Below, piece after piece: positions 8,466 to 16,701 of a stretch of 44,563 bases of DNA (position 1 is the first letter of the stretch; every line of letters starts with the position of its first letter). This DNA is from Oribacterium sp. UBA4274. GTDB lineage: Bacteria > Bacillota > Clostridia > Lachnospirales > Lachnospiraceae. The notes beneath the pieces were generated by a model. The model ran no database searches. It was not told the origin of the DNA and was given only the letters and a program-made list of their open reading frames with translations. The position numbers and the translations under genes are program-made. The stretch lies in assembly GCA_002396005.1 (NCBI GenBank), contig DGVW01000076.1, positions 1 through 44,563 on the forward strand, written 5' to 3'.

Positions 8466-9549
8466 CTCCCTTGTTGATTACAAGCTCACCCTGCTCTTCC
8501 AGCTTACGGATGAGGTTAACGATACGCTGCTGAGCTTCCTCAACATCCTTGAGACGTACATTGCTTGTGGTCTCAATATCGCCCTTAACTGTTTCTGCCT
8601 GACGCTTAGACATGTTGCTGAAGAAGATATCCTTCATCTCGTCGCTTGCGGTCTTCATAGCAAATACCATATCCTTGGTATCGCAGTCTCGTATGAATCT
8701 CTGTACAGAACGGTTGTCCATAGAGAGAATATCCTCGAATACGAACATCTTATCTCTGATATCCTTGGAGAGGTTCGGATTGGAAACATCCAACTCATCA
8801 AAGATCTTCTTCTCAGAGCTTCTGTCGATATGGTTCATAACATCAGCCACATAATCGATACCACCAAGATTCATGTTGTCTTCACTGGTGATGATCGAGC
8901 TGAACTTACGCTTCATCTCATTTTCAACGATGGCGATGGCATCAGGTGACACTCTGTCCATATTTGCCATTGCCGTTACTGTAGGGATACGCTTCTCTTC
9001 AGGAAGATTCTCAAGAACCTTGGCCGACTGCTCAGCTTCCATGTATGACATGATAAGTGCAATAACCTGTGGTCTCTCTGTACCAAGAAGTGACAACAGT
9101 GCCTTTGGATCGCCCTTGGCAAAGAAGTTGAACGGCTTGGATGCAAGTGTTTTTGAAACCTTGTCAAGAAGATTCTTGGCAGTTGACTCACCAAATGCTT
9201 TTTCAAGTACTGACTTAGCGTAATCGATACCGCCATCTGTCATCATTTTATGAGTGAGACAAAGCTTGTAGAACTCATCAAGAGTATCCTCCACTTCCTG
9301 ATTGGTGGTTTTACCTACTCTTGCAACCTCATAAGTCAAATCTTCAATATCAGCTTCGTTTAGATATTTATATAATTGTGAAGCACGATCTGCACCGAGA
9401 GAAACTACAACAAGTGCTGCTTTCTGTTTAAAAGTAAGCTTACGCTTTTCTTCCTCTTCTGCAGGAGCCGCTGCTACTTGAGCGGCTGTGGCTCCTCCAG
9501 GAGCCTCTTCTTTATTACTTTCTGCCTGAACGTTCTTTTCTTCTGCCAT
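8440..9549 (-). CDS. fliG: Flagellar motor switch protein FliG
   Basis: FliG is the rotor protein that contacts MotA and, with FliM/FliN, sets rotation direction. From the chosen ATG the product is 369 residues: an Ala/Glu-rich N-terminal leader, then KLTFKQKAALVVVSLGADRA (N-terminal domain that binds FliF), a middle domain with the EKRIPTVTAMANMDRVSP segment, and a C-terminal torque domain with charged residues (RSVQRFIRDCDTKD). The frame extends upstream to GTG 9579, but ATG 9549 has an AGGAGAG site at good distance, so I chose it. The gene then overlaps fliF by 35 bp and fliH by up to 26 bp. Confidence 0.95.
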   Translation of the reverse strand: MAEEKNVQAESNKEEAPGGATAAQVAAAPAEEEEKRKLTFKQKAALVVVSLGADRASQLYKYLNEADIEDLTYEVARVGKTTNQEVEDTLDEFYKLCLTHKMMTDGGIDYAKSVLEKAFGESTAKNLLDKVSKTLASKPFNFFAKGDPKALLSLLGTERPQVIALIMSYMEAEQSAKVLENLPEEKRIPTVTAMANMDRVSPDAIAIVENEMKRKFSSIITSEDNMNLGGIDYVADVMNHIDRSSEKKIFDELDVSNPNLSKDIRDKMFVFEDILSMDNRSVQRFIRDCDTKDMVFAMKTASDEMKDIFFSNMSKRQAETVKGDIETTSNVRLKDVEEAQQRIVNLIRKLEEQGELVINKGGGEDTIIV

Positions 9550-11188
9550 TACTGCTACTCTCCTGCTCCTCTTCTTCACGCAGCCAGCCCTGAATAAGCT
9601 TTGCTACTACCTGAGGGTTGTTGTCTACAAATTCGCCAATGTTCTGCTTCAGGCGCATGCCATGCTGCATTGAAGCATTGCTTTCGTCCTCTTCCATCTC
9701 TTCTGCTCGCTTCTTAGCTGCCGCTGCTGCAAGAGCTGCCTCTGCTGCCGCTGCTTCAGCCGCTGCTGCCGCCTCTGCCGCTGCCTGTGCCTCTGCTGCA
9801 AGTCTCTTTTTCTTCTTATTACGCAGGATAACGAGTATAAGGATAAGAAGTAATAGTACTCCCGCCGCAATAGCCACGATAAGTGCTGCAAGTGGGAACT
9901 CAGGTTCTTCTTCCTCGCCTGTTTCTGCTGCAGCTGCCTCCGGTGCCTCCTTGGCTGGTGTTGAACGAATGATCGTTATCTTATCTGCTGCATCTAGTCT
10001 CGAGATTCCTCCGGCATCTGCAACCAGATTTACAAGATCCTTTTGCTGTACCGAAGTATCATCTGTCATGATAACTACGGCAACTGTTGCATCTTTAAGA
10101 ACTCCCGGTGAAATCTCCTTCTGTTCTTTAAGAACATTAAATAACCAGTCTCTGGAATAGGCATTAGCCTGATATCCATTGATGGTGCCGTTTGCTCCAT
10201 TCTGATTGGTATATCTCGGAGTGTCTGCATTGGCATCTGTACCAACAACACCCGCCGCACCATCTGCAGTGGAACCGGAATTCTCCATGTTATAGTCTTC
10301 ATGATTGAGAAGACCTGTTCTGTTCTCACTCTCCTCCGGCTGATCCGGAACAGTGTACTCTGTGTTCTCCGATATGAGCTTGGTCATATCCAGTGTTCCT
10401 TTTACAGAAACTGCAATATTTTCAGCTCCATAGAGTTTGGCCAGCACGCGTTTGATGTTCAGAGCAATGCTGTCTTCCACCTGAGATGTAAGATCCTGAA
10501 TAGCCTTACTTGTATCCCCGTTTACATCTCCGCCTATCTCTTCCATGGTGTTGGCATCAAAAACCGAAACGTTTGTAAAGTTAACACCCTTAACAGATCT
10601 GGAAATGAGATTACGGATCGCATTAGCATTGGCATCTGAAAGCACCGAACCTTCTTTCATAGTAACAACTACCGATGCCGAAGCATCTATCGTCGGTTTA
10701 CTGTTCAGTGCAAACTTGTCATCAGATCCCTGGGCTATTGTTACCTTGGCATCCTGCACTCCATCGAAGATACGTATGGTCGCTCCCAATCTGTCCTGCA
10801 GATCATAGAGTGTGTAGAGCTCTTTATCTGACTCTGTTGTCATCAGTCCCGCATTACTTATGTACATATCATAAGTAAATCCGCTCTTAGGGTATCCCTT
10901 ACTGAGAAGTGACACTCTTGTAGATTCAACCTTATCTTCAGGTACTCTGATGGAACCGTCAGAGGCATTGTATGTGTACTGAATGCTCTCATCCTGTAAG
11001 AGTCCCGCAACCTGAGACGCCTCTTCGGTACTCAAACCCGTAAACAAGGTACTGTATTTAGTTTTATTGTTTAGGCTTAAATAAATGATCGTTGCCGCAG
11101 TGGCCAGTACCGTTGCGGCTATGATGCCAATGATCGCAATTTTGTTACGCTTAGGCATCTTTCCCCATGACTCTTTAAAGTTATCCAA
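9515..11188 (-). CDS. fliF: Flagellar MS-ring protein FliF
   Basis: FliF builds the membrane MS ring, the base of the flagellum. The 557-residue product has a first membrane helix at about residues 17-38, two ring-building motifs in the periplasmic part (YSTLFTGLSTEEASQVAGLL; VTIAQGSDDKF), and a second helix at about 430-455. The cytoplasmic tail ends in VVAKLIQGWLREE, the FliG-binding motif. Between the second helix and that motif lies an Ala/Glu-rich run (about residues 462-495), encoded by GCT/GCC repeats near 9718-9800. Translation starts with TTG at 11188 behind GGGG, nine bases upstream; no better start is visible. Confidence 0.95.
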   Translation of the reverse strand: MDNFKESWGKMPKRNKIAIIGIIAATVLATAATIIYLSLNNKTKYSTLFTGLSTEEASQVAGLLQDESIQYTYNASDGSIRVPEDKVESTRVSLLSKGYPKSGFTYDMYISNAGLMTTESDKELYTLYDLQDRLGATIRIFDGVQDAKVTIAQGSDDKFALNSKPTIDASASVVVTMKEGSVLSDANANAIRNLISRSVKGVNFTNVSVFDANTMEEIGGDVNGDTSKAIQDLTSQVEDSIALNIKRVLAKLYGAENIAVSVKGTLDMTKLISENTEYTVPDQPEESENRTGLLNHEDYNMENSGSTADGAAGVVGTDANADTPRYTNQNGANGTINGYQANAYSRDWLFNVLKEQKEISPGVLKDATVAVVIMTDDTSVQQKDLVNLVADAGGISRLDAADKITIIRSTPAKEAPEAAAAETGEEEEPEFPLAALIVAIAAGVLLLLILILVILRNKKKKRLAAEAQAAAEAAAAAEAAAAEAALAAAAAKKRAEEMEEDESNASMQHGMRLKQNIGEFVDNNPQVVAKLIQGWLREEEEQESSSNGRRKERSGRK

Positions 11189-11220
11189 AGCAAAATCCCC
11201 ACTCTGAACCCCATCCCCAA

Positions 11221-11538
11221 TCAGGTGTTCATCTTAATCAGTTCGTTGTATGCAGTTAATGCCTTATTACGTAATGTAACCATCATGCTCAGACTTATCG
11301 CAGCCTTCGATTCCGCGATTGGAAGTGAATGTGCATCTTCCAACTGTCCGGTTGCAAGCAGATACTGCTTGTTCTCTACATCAGTCTGAGTCACCTTTAC
11401 ATTATTAACTGCACTGTCGAAGACATCCTTAAACAAGGCTGCCCCCTCTGATTCTTGTGGCTTTTGGTTTCTCAGCTTACCTGTTTCGCTAAGATCCCAT
11501 GGTTTCATTGGTGTGATAAATTGATTGTTAATTTCCAT
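11221..11538 (-). CDS. fliE: Flagellar hook-basal body protein FliE
   Basis: FliE joins the MS ring to the proximal rod. The 105-residue product carries the C-terminal family pattern ESKAAISLSMMVTLRNKALT followed by AYNELIKMNT, and the central VTQTDVENKQYLLATGQ helix. It starts at ATG 11538, with GAGGGG about 12 bases upstream. It is the first gene of this flagellar operon. Firmicute operons usually begin flgB-flgC-fliE, but no gene fits between 11539 and 12193, so flgB and flgC must lie elsewhere. Confidence 0.92.
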   Translation of the reverse strand: MEINNQFITPMKPWDLSETGKLRNQKPQESEGAALFKDVFDSAVNNVKVTQTDVENKQYLLATGQLEDAHSLPIAESKAAISLSMMVTLRNKALTAYNELIKMNT

Positions 11539-11814
11539 ACCCTAGGCCCCTCTATAACTCTTAAAAAAACTTCGATTACCTTATTTTTTAACTTAGCAAA
11601 TAGTGCGCTAAATTTTATAAATAGCGTTTCGTGTGTTTTGCCCTTCCTTGGAAACTAACTTTTCATGGAGTACTGTACGGATCCTTAGGCTGAATGCCTG
11701 TGACCTGGAACCGTTCCCCTCAATAGATGATTTCTACTGCTTCCCTGCTGTAGACTACTCTAAACCCTCATTTAAAACTTATAAATTCCATTAAAAAAAT
11801 ACAAGTTTTCTATT
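11539..11814 (-). ncRNA. Structured 5' leader of the fliE flagellar operon (candidate regulatory RNA)
   Basis: About 275 nt would be transcribed ahead of fliE from the promoter at 11821-11849. Read on the minus strand it contains, in order: a hairpin CTACAGC/GCAGTAG with an A-A mismatch (about 11730-11752), GGAACGGTTCC, the hairpin AGGC-ATTCA-GCCT, GTAC-A-GTAC, and near the gene two hairpins that share a strand and so exclude each other (CGCTA..TAGCG versus TTAGC..GCTAA, about 11597-11625). I compared it with remembered c-di-GMP-I and -II, SAM, THF and T-box cores and saw no convincing match. An RNA element is inferred from structure alone. Confidence 0.45.
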
Positions 11815-11820
11815 AATATC

Positions 11821-11849
11821 AATATACCATGAATCAAAATGCCTTGCAA
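11821..11849 (-). promoter_or_regulatory. Sigma-A-type promoter for the fliE operon
   Basis: On the minus strand: TTGCAA, 17 bases, TATATT. This matches four of six and five of six positions of the housekeeping consensus at ideal spacing. Transcription would begin near 11814. It is the best promoter in the 650-bp gap before fliE. Confidence 0.65.
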
Positions 11850-11928
11850 TAAGCAAAATATAAAAGTGATTAAATTAATGTGAATTTGCGGTGAATTTTA
11901 ATCCGATTTCACCAACGTCTTCTTCCTA

Positions 11929-11948
11929 TGCTTTACCACCATAAAGCA
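11929..11948. repeat. 7-bp inverted repeat upstream of the fliE promoter
   Basis: TGCTTTA and TAAAGCA surround CCACCA. It has no U-run on either side, so it is not an obvious terminator; it may be a protein-binding site. It lies between the two candidate fliE promoters. Confidence 0.35.
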
Positions 11949-11955
11949 ATACAGC

Positions 11956-11983
11956 CTATCGGTGCTGCCTATCGCCTCTTTTA
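11956..11983 (-). promoter_or_regulatory. Possible second (sigma-28-like) promoter upstream of fliE
   Basis: On the minus strand: TAAA, 16 bases, ACCGATAG. The -35 is perfect, the -10 matches six of eight, and the spacing is one base longer than the usual 15. It would add about 135 nt to the leader. Weaker than the other sigma-28-type sites in this window. Confidence 0.35.
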
Positions 11984-12124
11984 ATTGTGCATATTGTCAC
12001 AATATATCATCAATCATACAAACGAGAGTTCCTGTTAGTTTATCTCGCTATTAAAAAATCCATGATATACCTATCGACTGTTTTTTCTCACATATTAGCG
12101 AAATAAGATGTAAAATCTGTATTC

Positions 12125-12160
12125 AATAAAAGAACCGGACAGGCATATACCCATCCGGCC
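12125..12160 (-). terminator. Rho-independent terminator after the chemoreceptor gene
   Basis: On the minus strand, GGCCGGA..TCCGGTT forms a stem (extended by G-U pairs) around a 14-base loop and is followed by the T-rich CTTTTATT. It lies 34 bp past the stop of the gene ending at 12194. The rest of 12000-11850 holds only AT-rich sequence and weak repeats; I see no gene. Confidence 0.75.
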
Positions 12161-12193
12161 ATAACTGTCTTTATATAGAAATCAGAGAACCGA

Positions 12194-13879
12194 TCAATAC
12201 GTGATCTTATCAACCATATCCTTAAGTACTCCTGCATGATCGTTAAGTTCGCTGCTGGATGCAGAACTCTCTTCTGCAGTAGCACTGTTCTGTTGGACAA
12301 CCTGAGATATCTGGTCAAGTCCGATGGTGATTTCAGAAATAGAATCTGCTTCTTTCTGCATCTCATCTGCAATAGAAGCAACAAGCTCTTTGGACTTTAT
12401 AGAATTGTCCTTAACCTCATTAAGTTCCTTTGCGGCTGCTCCAACCATCTTGGATCCATTCTGGATTGCTGCGATAGCTGACTCGATAAGTGTTGAAGTT
12501 TCAGAAGCAGCATCCGCAGATTTGCCTGCAAGATTTCTGACTTCATCTGCAACTACCGCAAATCCCTTACCTGCTGCACCTGCACGGGCAGCCTCTACTG
12601 CTGCGTTAAGAGCAAGGATATTGGTCTGGAAAGCGATATCATCAATCGCCTTTATGATGTTTTCAATCTGATTTGACTTCGACTCGATCTCACTCATAGC
12701 TTCCTGAACCTTCGCCATCTGTTCATTCTGGATAGTGATCTTGTCTGCAACCTCAGCAGAGAAGCTTTCTACATCCTGCGCAGCCTTAGCATTCTGCTTT
12801 ACCTTGTCATTGAGATTGTTGACTGTGGCAGACAGTTCTTCAAGTGTGGAGGCCTGTTCAGTAGCTCCCTGACTAAGTGCCATGGATCCGTTTGCTATCT
12901 GCTCAGATCCGGTTTTAACCTGTGCGGCTACTTCATTCATATTAGAGAACATATCTGAAAGATTTTCTGCGATTTTCTCAAATCCTGTTCTGATAGGCTC
13001 AGTATCATTAACGTAAATTTCAGGATGCGGAAGTCGTGTTGCAAAGTTTCCTTCACTCATAGCTGTGAGCATCATACTCACATCTCCCACGAGGGTCTTG
13101 AGCTTGAAGGTCATATCTCCCATATTGCCAAGCATCTTACCAAGTTCGTCCTTGGACAGCTTTTCCTTGTCAATCTCTACATCAAACTCACCTCTGGCAA
13201 GTTTTTCCATAGTTTCGTTGGCTATATCAACAGTACCTACTATCATTCTGGCAAGTGCCATGAATACAATCACAACGAATACGATGATTAAAACAGCAAG
13301 AACAGACAGAACGATAGTCACAACCTTTTCAAAGTTACCTGAGCTCTTTATAAGAGCATCGGCCTGCTCATCGGAAAGATCACCGACAGAACCAAGTGCT
13401 GATGAGAAATTTTCAGATGTTACAGCGTTGAAGCCATCTCTGTAATAATCTATTGCTGCCTGCTTATCACCGGAATCAACAATATCCAATATCTTATAGG
13501 AGTCTGCTTTCAGTTCATCAAATCTGCTCTGCAACTTTGCAACCAGATCATCATTACCTATAGTAGCTGCTATAGTATCGATACTTTCCTGCATATCGGC
13601 AAAACGCTCATCAAAATCTGCTTTCTGATCCTCCACAGGATTGTTTTCAGTATCATAGATAGCGAGCAGAACTCTCTTGTTTATGGTCTGAATATCCTTA
13701 CGCATACCAAGCTGCATCTTCGTATTGGTATACTGCACCGTAGAAAATTTCACCATCATGCTGCTCATCTTAATAAAAGCACTGAACGACATGACCACCA
13801 GCAAAACCATCGCAGCAGCTATGATAACTACTGTGGTTGAAAACTTGGACTTAACCTTCATGTTCTTGAAGCTTTCCAT
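12194..13879 (-). CDS. Methyl-accepting chemotaxis protein (four-helix-bundle sensor)
   Basis: A 561-residue transmembrane chemoreceptor. TM1 is at about residues 12-36 and TM2 at 186-214. The 150-residue extracytoplasmic part between them is helical and resembles the 4HB_MCP sensor type. A HAMP domain follows TM2, then the signalling domain, whose tip reads [20 protein letters not shown] and [15 protein letters not shown], the segment that binds CheA and CheW. The frame opens upstream at 13936, but ATG 13879 is preferred: it has an AAAGGCG site and is followed by [10 protein letters not shown], a normal N-terminus. No good promoter is seen in the 160 bp upstream. The ligand cannot be told. 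It differs from the two tandem receptors at 27305-31533. Confidence 0.93.
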   Translation of the reverse strand: MESFKNMKVKSKFSTTVVIIAAAMVLLVVMSFSAFIKMSSMMVKFSTVQYTNTKMQLGMRKDIQTINKRVLLAIYDTENNPVEDQKADFDERFADMQESIDTIAATIGNDDLVAKLQSRFDELKADSYKILDIVDSGDKQAAIDYYRDGFNAVTSENFSSALGSVGDLSDEQADALIKSSGNFEKVVTIVLSVLAVLIIVFVVIVFMALARMIVGTVDIANETMEKLARGEFDVEIDKEKLSKDELGKMLGNMGDMTFKLKTLVGDVSMMLTAMSEGNFATRLPHPEIYVNDTEPIRTGFEKIAENLSDMFSNMNEVAAQVKTGSEQIANGSMALSQGATEQASTLEELSATVNNLNDKVKQNAKAAQDVESFSAEVADKITIQNEQMAKVQEAMSEIESKSNQIENIIKAIDDIAFQTNILALNAAVEAARAGAAGKGFAVVADEVRNLAGKSADAASETSTLIESAIAAIQNGSKMVGAAAKELNEVKDNSIKSKELVASIADEMQKEADSISEITIGLDQISQVVQQNSATAEESSASSSELNDHAGVLKDMVDKITY

Positions 13880-14039
13880 ATTATCGCCTTTCTTCCTAAT
13901 ACTGATACTACTATCACAATCATATTTAAAACGCATGCATTAACACTTTGATATCAATGCACTTACAGTAACCTATTCGTCATAATCAAATCATTTTATT
14001 AGCAATATTTCCACATTTTTTAAGAATATATATCAAACA

Positions 14040-14864
14040 TTAATTTCCATTCAGCTTGTATATATGAACAGCATTTCCTTTGGCTGCTTTGTCACGTTCC
14101 GTACTGTCAATGAATCTCTTTAGATCATTTATTCCTGTTATCTTGTAATTCTTACTGTCTCCCGGAAACATAACTATATCCATGCCATAATTAACTGCCG
14201 GCTCAACCGCACTGTTAATGTCTGTCCCCACAAGTTTATTCACTATAGCGATATTGGCCCGGTAATACTTTCCGAGGTTAAATGCCACCGGAGTCTGACT
14301 CTGATACATTCGCTTTCTGGGCACTACCATGTTAATCTTACAGCCATCATCACTTATAAGTATGGAATCGTCAACAGGGATGGTCGGAACCGCCCCATCA
14401 TGATTTTCGCTTCTCCTTAAACATTCGCTGATGAGTTCTGCTGTAATGTTTGGTCTTGCAGCATCCATAACCACTACTATATCGATATCAGAAGCAACCG
14501 TAGCTATATCTTTAAGTCCGTTTAAAATCGATTTCTGTTTTGTAAGGCCCGGCGATGAAAAGGCGAAACTCTTTTGTATCATAGAATTTACGATATTAGG
14601 TTTATAAACATATGCTCCTGAATAGGAAGTAGAATTCTGTTCCAGAAAAATCTTCCTGCTGATGTCGGAAATGCTCTGTTTTATGGCATCCTGCCACATC
14701 GTCGGAGCCACCACCTGTATCGCATCGATGTCACGACAGCGCAAAGCAGCCTCAAGGCCCCAGGATATGATCATCCTGCCGCCCACCTTGATAAACTGTC
14801 TTGGCTTGTTGTCATAGCCCGGTATAGAATTTATCCCACCGGCCAGTATCAATGCGAAAATCAT
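14040..14864 (-). CDS. IspD/TarI-like nucleotidyltransferase with degenerate active-site loop
   Basis: A 274-residue protein of the IspD-type cytidylyltransferase fold. The start reads MIFALILAGG, but the usual GGxGxRxGxxxPKQ loop is here AGGINSIPGYDNKPRQF. The catalytic Arg of the loop is lost and the Lys of PKQ is Arg. Further on it keeps VVMDAARPNITAELISEC (the DAARP motif) and a VDDSILI element. Its closest family members would be MEP or ribitol-5-phosphate cytidylyltransferases. A second, intact IspD-type gene lies 1.1 kb upstream in the same operon. It could act on a different substrate, partner the intact enzyme, or be losing activity. ATG 14864 has GGAAGG nine bases upstream; the frame extends to 14918 but overlaps the preceding gene. 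Confidence 0.75.
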   Translation of the reverse strand: MIFALILAGGINSIPGYDNKPRQFIKVGGRMIISWGLEAALRCRDIDAIQVVAPTMWQDAIKQSISDISRKIFLEQNSTSYSGAYVYKPNIVNSMIQKSFAFSSPGLTKQKSILNGLKDIATVASDIDIVVVMDAARPNITAELISECLRRSENHDGAVPTIPVDDSILISDDGCKINMVVPRKRMYQSQTPVAFNLGKYYRANIAIVNKLVGTDINSAVEPAVNYGMDIVMFPGDSKNYKITGINDLKRFIDSTERDKAAKGNAVHIYKLNGN

Positions 14865-14891
14865 GATTATTACCTTCCATTCTAAAAGAAT

Positions 14892-14899
14892 TATCGGCA
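14892..14899 (-). promoter_or_regulatory. Isolated sigma-28-type -10 (GCCGATAA) before the IspD-like gene
   Basis: A perfect GCCGATAA lies 28 bases upstream of the 14864 start codon. The expected -35 position holds TGAT, only two of four matches. About one such octamer is expected by chance in a window this size, so it is weak evidence for an internal promoter. Confidence 0.25.
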
Positions 14900-14914
14900 A
14901 AAATATTTTTCTTA

Positions 14915-15976
14915 TCACTGAACAACCATTATTTTAATATAATCTTCCGTCTTATCTCTCATGATCGTAAGACCTTTTTCTAGTTCATTAAGGCCAAGCT
15001 TATGAGTGATGAGTTTCTCAGGATGTATCTTTCCTGTCTTTAATCTGGCTATCACATAATGCCAATCATCAGCTTCTGCTTCTTTATCGTCACCGAGATA
15101 TGATGAATTCCATGTTCCTCTTATATATAACTGTTTTCTCAGGATCTTCCAGTAATCATTCTGGCTGAAGGTCATATCACCTGAGGGATTTCCAACGAAG
15201 CACACCTGACCTCCTGCAGAAACCATACTCAGTGCCTGCCCTGCAGTTTTATTTCTGCCCACACACTCAAAATAAGCATTCACTCCCTGACCATTGGTTT
15301 TTTCCGATATCCAGGCGGCTGCATCTCCGCTTTTATCATCAAAGAAATGATCCTCCGGCAGTCCCATATCCATAAGCACCTGCTTTTGGAAACACTTATT
15401 TCCTATAACATAGACATTCTCTATACCACCATCAAGCAGAAACATCACAAGTAACTGTCCTATGGTACCGGCGCCACATACAAGAACCGTATCATATTTA
15501 TGAATCTGCAGCTGTCTCATAGCATGTACCGCCACGGCCATAGGTTCCAGCATCGCAGCCTGCTCATAGGTAACACCTTCCGGAAGCTCAATCAGATTCC
15601 ATTCAGGCACTGCCACGTATTCTGCAAAACCACCATCAACCCTCGACCCAAGATAACTGTAGTTAGAGCACATCTCATATTGCTTAGAAAGACAGGCTGG
15701 ACACGTTTTACACGGAATCAGCGGAAATATTCCCATTCGCTTCCCTATAAGTTCTGCATCCTCCGAAGACATTGTTTTTTCCACTACACCCGAGAATTCA
15801 TGTCCGATCACAAGAGGCATGTTGTGAGCTCCGGTTTTATAAACCCTGGGAATGTCAGAACCACATATTCCCGTTGACTTTACCCTTATTAGAACCTCTC
15901 CATCTTTTAGCTCAGGTTCTCTTACATCCTCGTAATATCTTATCTGTCCTATCTTTTCAAGTTTCCACGCCCTCAT
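14915..15976 (-). CDS. Zinc-dependent medium-chain alcohol dehydrogenase (polyol-phosphate type)
   Basis: A 353-residue MDR-family dehydrogenase. The N-terminal catalytic domain has GICGSDIPRVYKTG and GHEFSG (catalytic zinc ligands), and CKTCPACLSKQYEMC, the four cysteines of the structural zinc. The nucleotide-binding GAGTIGQL motif is at about residue 170. The sequence resembles galactitol-1-phosphate/sorbitol dehydrogenases, and more distantly TarJ, the NADPH-dependent ribulose-5-phosphate reductase that makes ribitol 5-phosphate for CDP-ribitol. Next to IspD/TarI-like cytidylyltransferases and an epimerase, a pentulose-phosphate reductase role is a reasonable inference, not proof. ATG 15976 with GGGAG upstream is preferred to the longer frame (to 16066), which would overlap the preceding gene. 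Confidence 0.82.
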   Translation of the reverse strand: MRAWKLEKIGQIRYYEDVREPELKDGEVLIRVKSTGICGSDIPRVYKTGAHNMPLVIGHEFSGVVEKTMSSEDAELIGKRMGIFPLIPCKTCPACLSKQYEMCSNYSYLGSRVDGGFAEYVAVPEWNLIELPEGVTYEQAAMLEPMAVAVHAMRQLQIHKYDTVLVCGAGTIGQLLVMFLLDGGIENVYVIGNKCFQKQVLMDMGLPEDHFFDDKSGDAAAWISEKTNGQGVNAYFECVGRNKTAGQALSMVSAGGQVCFVGNPSGDMTFSQNDYWKILRKQLYIRGTWNSSYLGDDKEAEADDWHYVIARLKTGKIHPEKLITHKLGLNELEKGLTIMRDKTEDYIKIMVVQ

Positions 15977-16007
15977 ATCTATATGTCTCCCGATGAAAAA
16001 GCCTTTA

Positions 16008-16691
16008 TCAATTGATCCGAAATCTTTCAAGATCCGCCCTGGTAGTAATCTTGAAGTTTCCCTCATCTCCAGGAACTGTCACTATGTTCATCCCCGCAAG
16101 AAATGCCGGTTCCGTCGAACCGTTTATGCTCCAAATCCTGCCATCAGTTATCATTTTTTCATTGGCTGCCAGATATTTTCCATATTTAAACAGCTCAGGT
16201 GCCTGCCCGGCAACAACCCTTTCTCTTTCAAGAAGAGCATCTATCTTCCCTGAAGCATCAATCCTGTACACCGTATCTTTCATAGGTAGTACAGGCAGAA
16301 CGCCATCATTGTCAGCGAGAGACCTTTGCATCTCTAAAATGAGAGCTTCCTTGAGGCAAGGTCTGGCAGCATCATGTATAAGCACAGTATCGTCTTCTGA
16401 TATTTTTCCTTTTAAAGCCAGAAGTCCGTTATATATTGAATATTGTCTGGTCTCACCCGGAAGCGCAAATCCGGCAAACTTATGAGCATTTTTCTGTTCC
16501 TGAATCACTGACCTTATCTCTTCATGCCATTTTGGATCAGCAACAATGACAACTTTTTCCACTGTGCAGCAATCGAGCAATGTGGCTAAGCTGTACTCAA
16601 TGATCATTTTGTCATTAACTCTAAGATATTGTTTCGGAGTATCCGCCCCAAGCCTTGACCCGGTTCCTCCTGAAAGAAGTATAGCAATCAT
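16008..16691 (-). CDS. IspD/TarI-type cytidylyltransferase
   Basis: A 227-residue nucleotidyltransferase with an intact active site: LSGGTGSRLGADTPKQY near the N-terminus (the Arg and Lys bind the CTP phosphates), then IHDAARPC and MKDTVYRID in the middle. Family members transfer CMP from CTP to 2-C-methylerythritol 4-phosphate (IspD) or ribitol 5-phosphate (TarI). The neighbours are a polyol dehydrogenase, a pentulose-phosphate-epimerase-like protein and a TagF-like transferase, none of them isoprenoid genes. I therefore lean to a polyol-phosphate substrate (CDP-ribitol or another CDP-pentitol). ATG 16691 has AAAGGA upstream, and 10 bp separate it from the epimerase gene; the longer frame to 16715 would overlap it. 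Confidence 0.85.
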   Translation of the reverse strand: MIAILLSGGTGSRLGADTPKQYLRVNDKMIIEYSLATLLDCCTVEKVVIVADPKWHEEIRSVIQEQKNAHKFAGFALPGETRQYSIYNGLLALKGKISEDDTVLIHDAARPCLKEALILEMQRSLADNDGVLPVLPMKDTVYRIDASGKIDALLERERVVAGQAPELFKYGKYLAANEKMITDGRIWSINGSTEPAFLAGMNIVTVPGDEGNFKITTRADLERFRIN

Positions 16692-16701
16692 ATTTTCCTT
16701 T

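Noticed and set aside
9618..10160. 180-codon Ala/Ser-rich plus-strand frame opposite fliF
   Set aside because: It is produced by the reverse complement of the Ala-rich repeat in FliF; no family features.
11539..11814. c-di-GMP riboswitch upstream of fliE
   Set aside because: Expected from biology, but the conserved cores of the class I and II riboswitches are not present; kept only as an unassigned structured leader.
13880..13895. GGCGATAA as a sigma-28 -10 for the chemoreceptor at 12194-13879
   Set aside because: It lies directly before the ATG, so transcription would begin inside the gene; it is better explained as part of the ribosome site.
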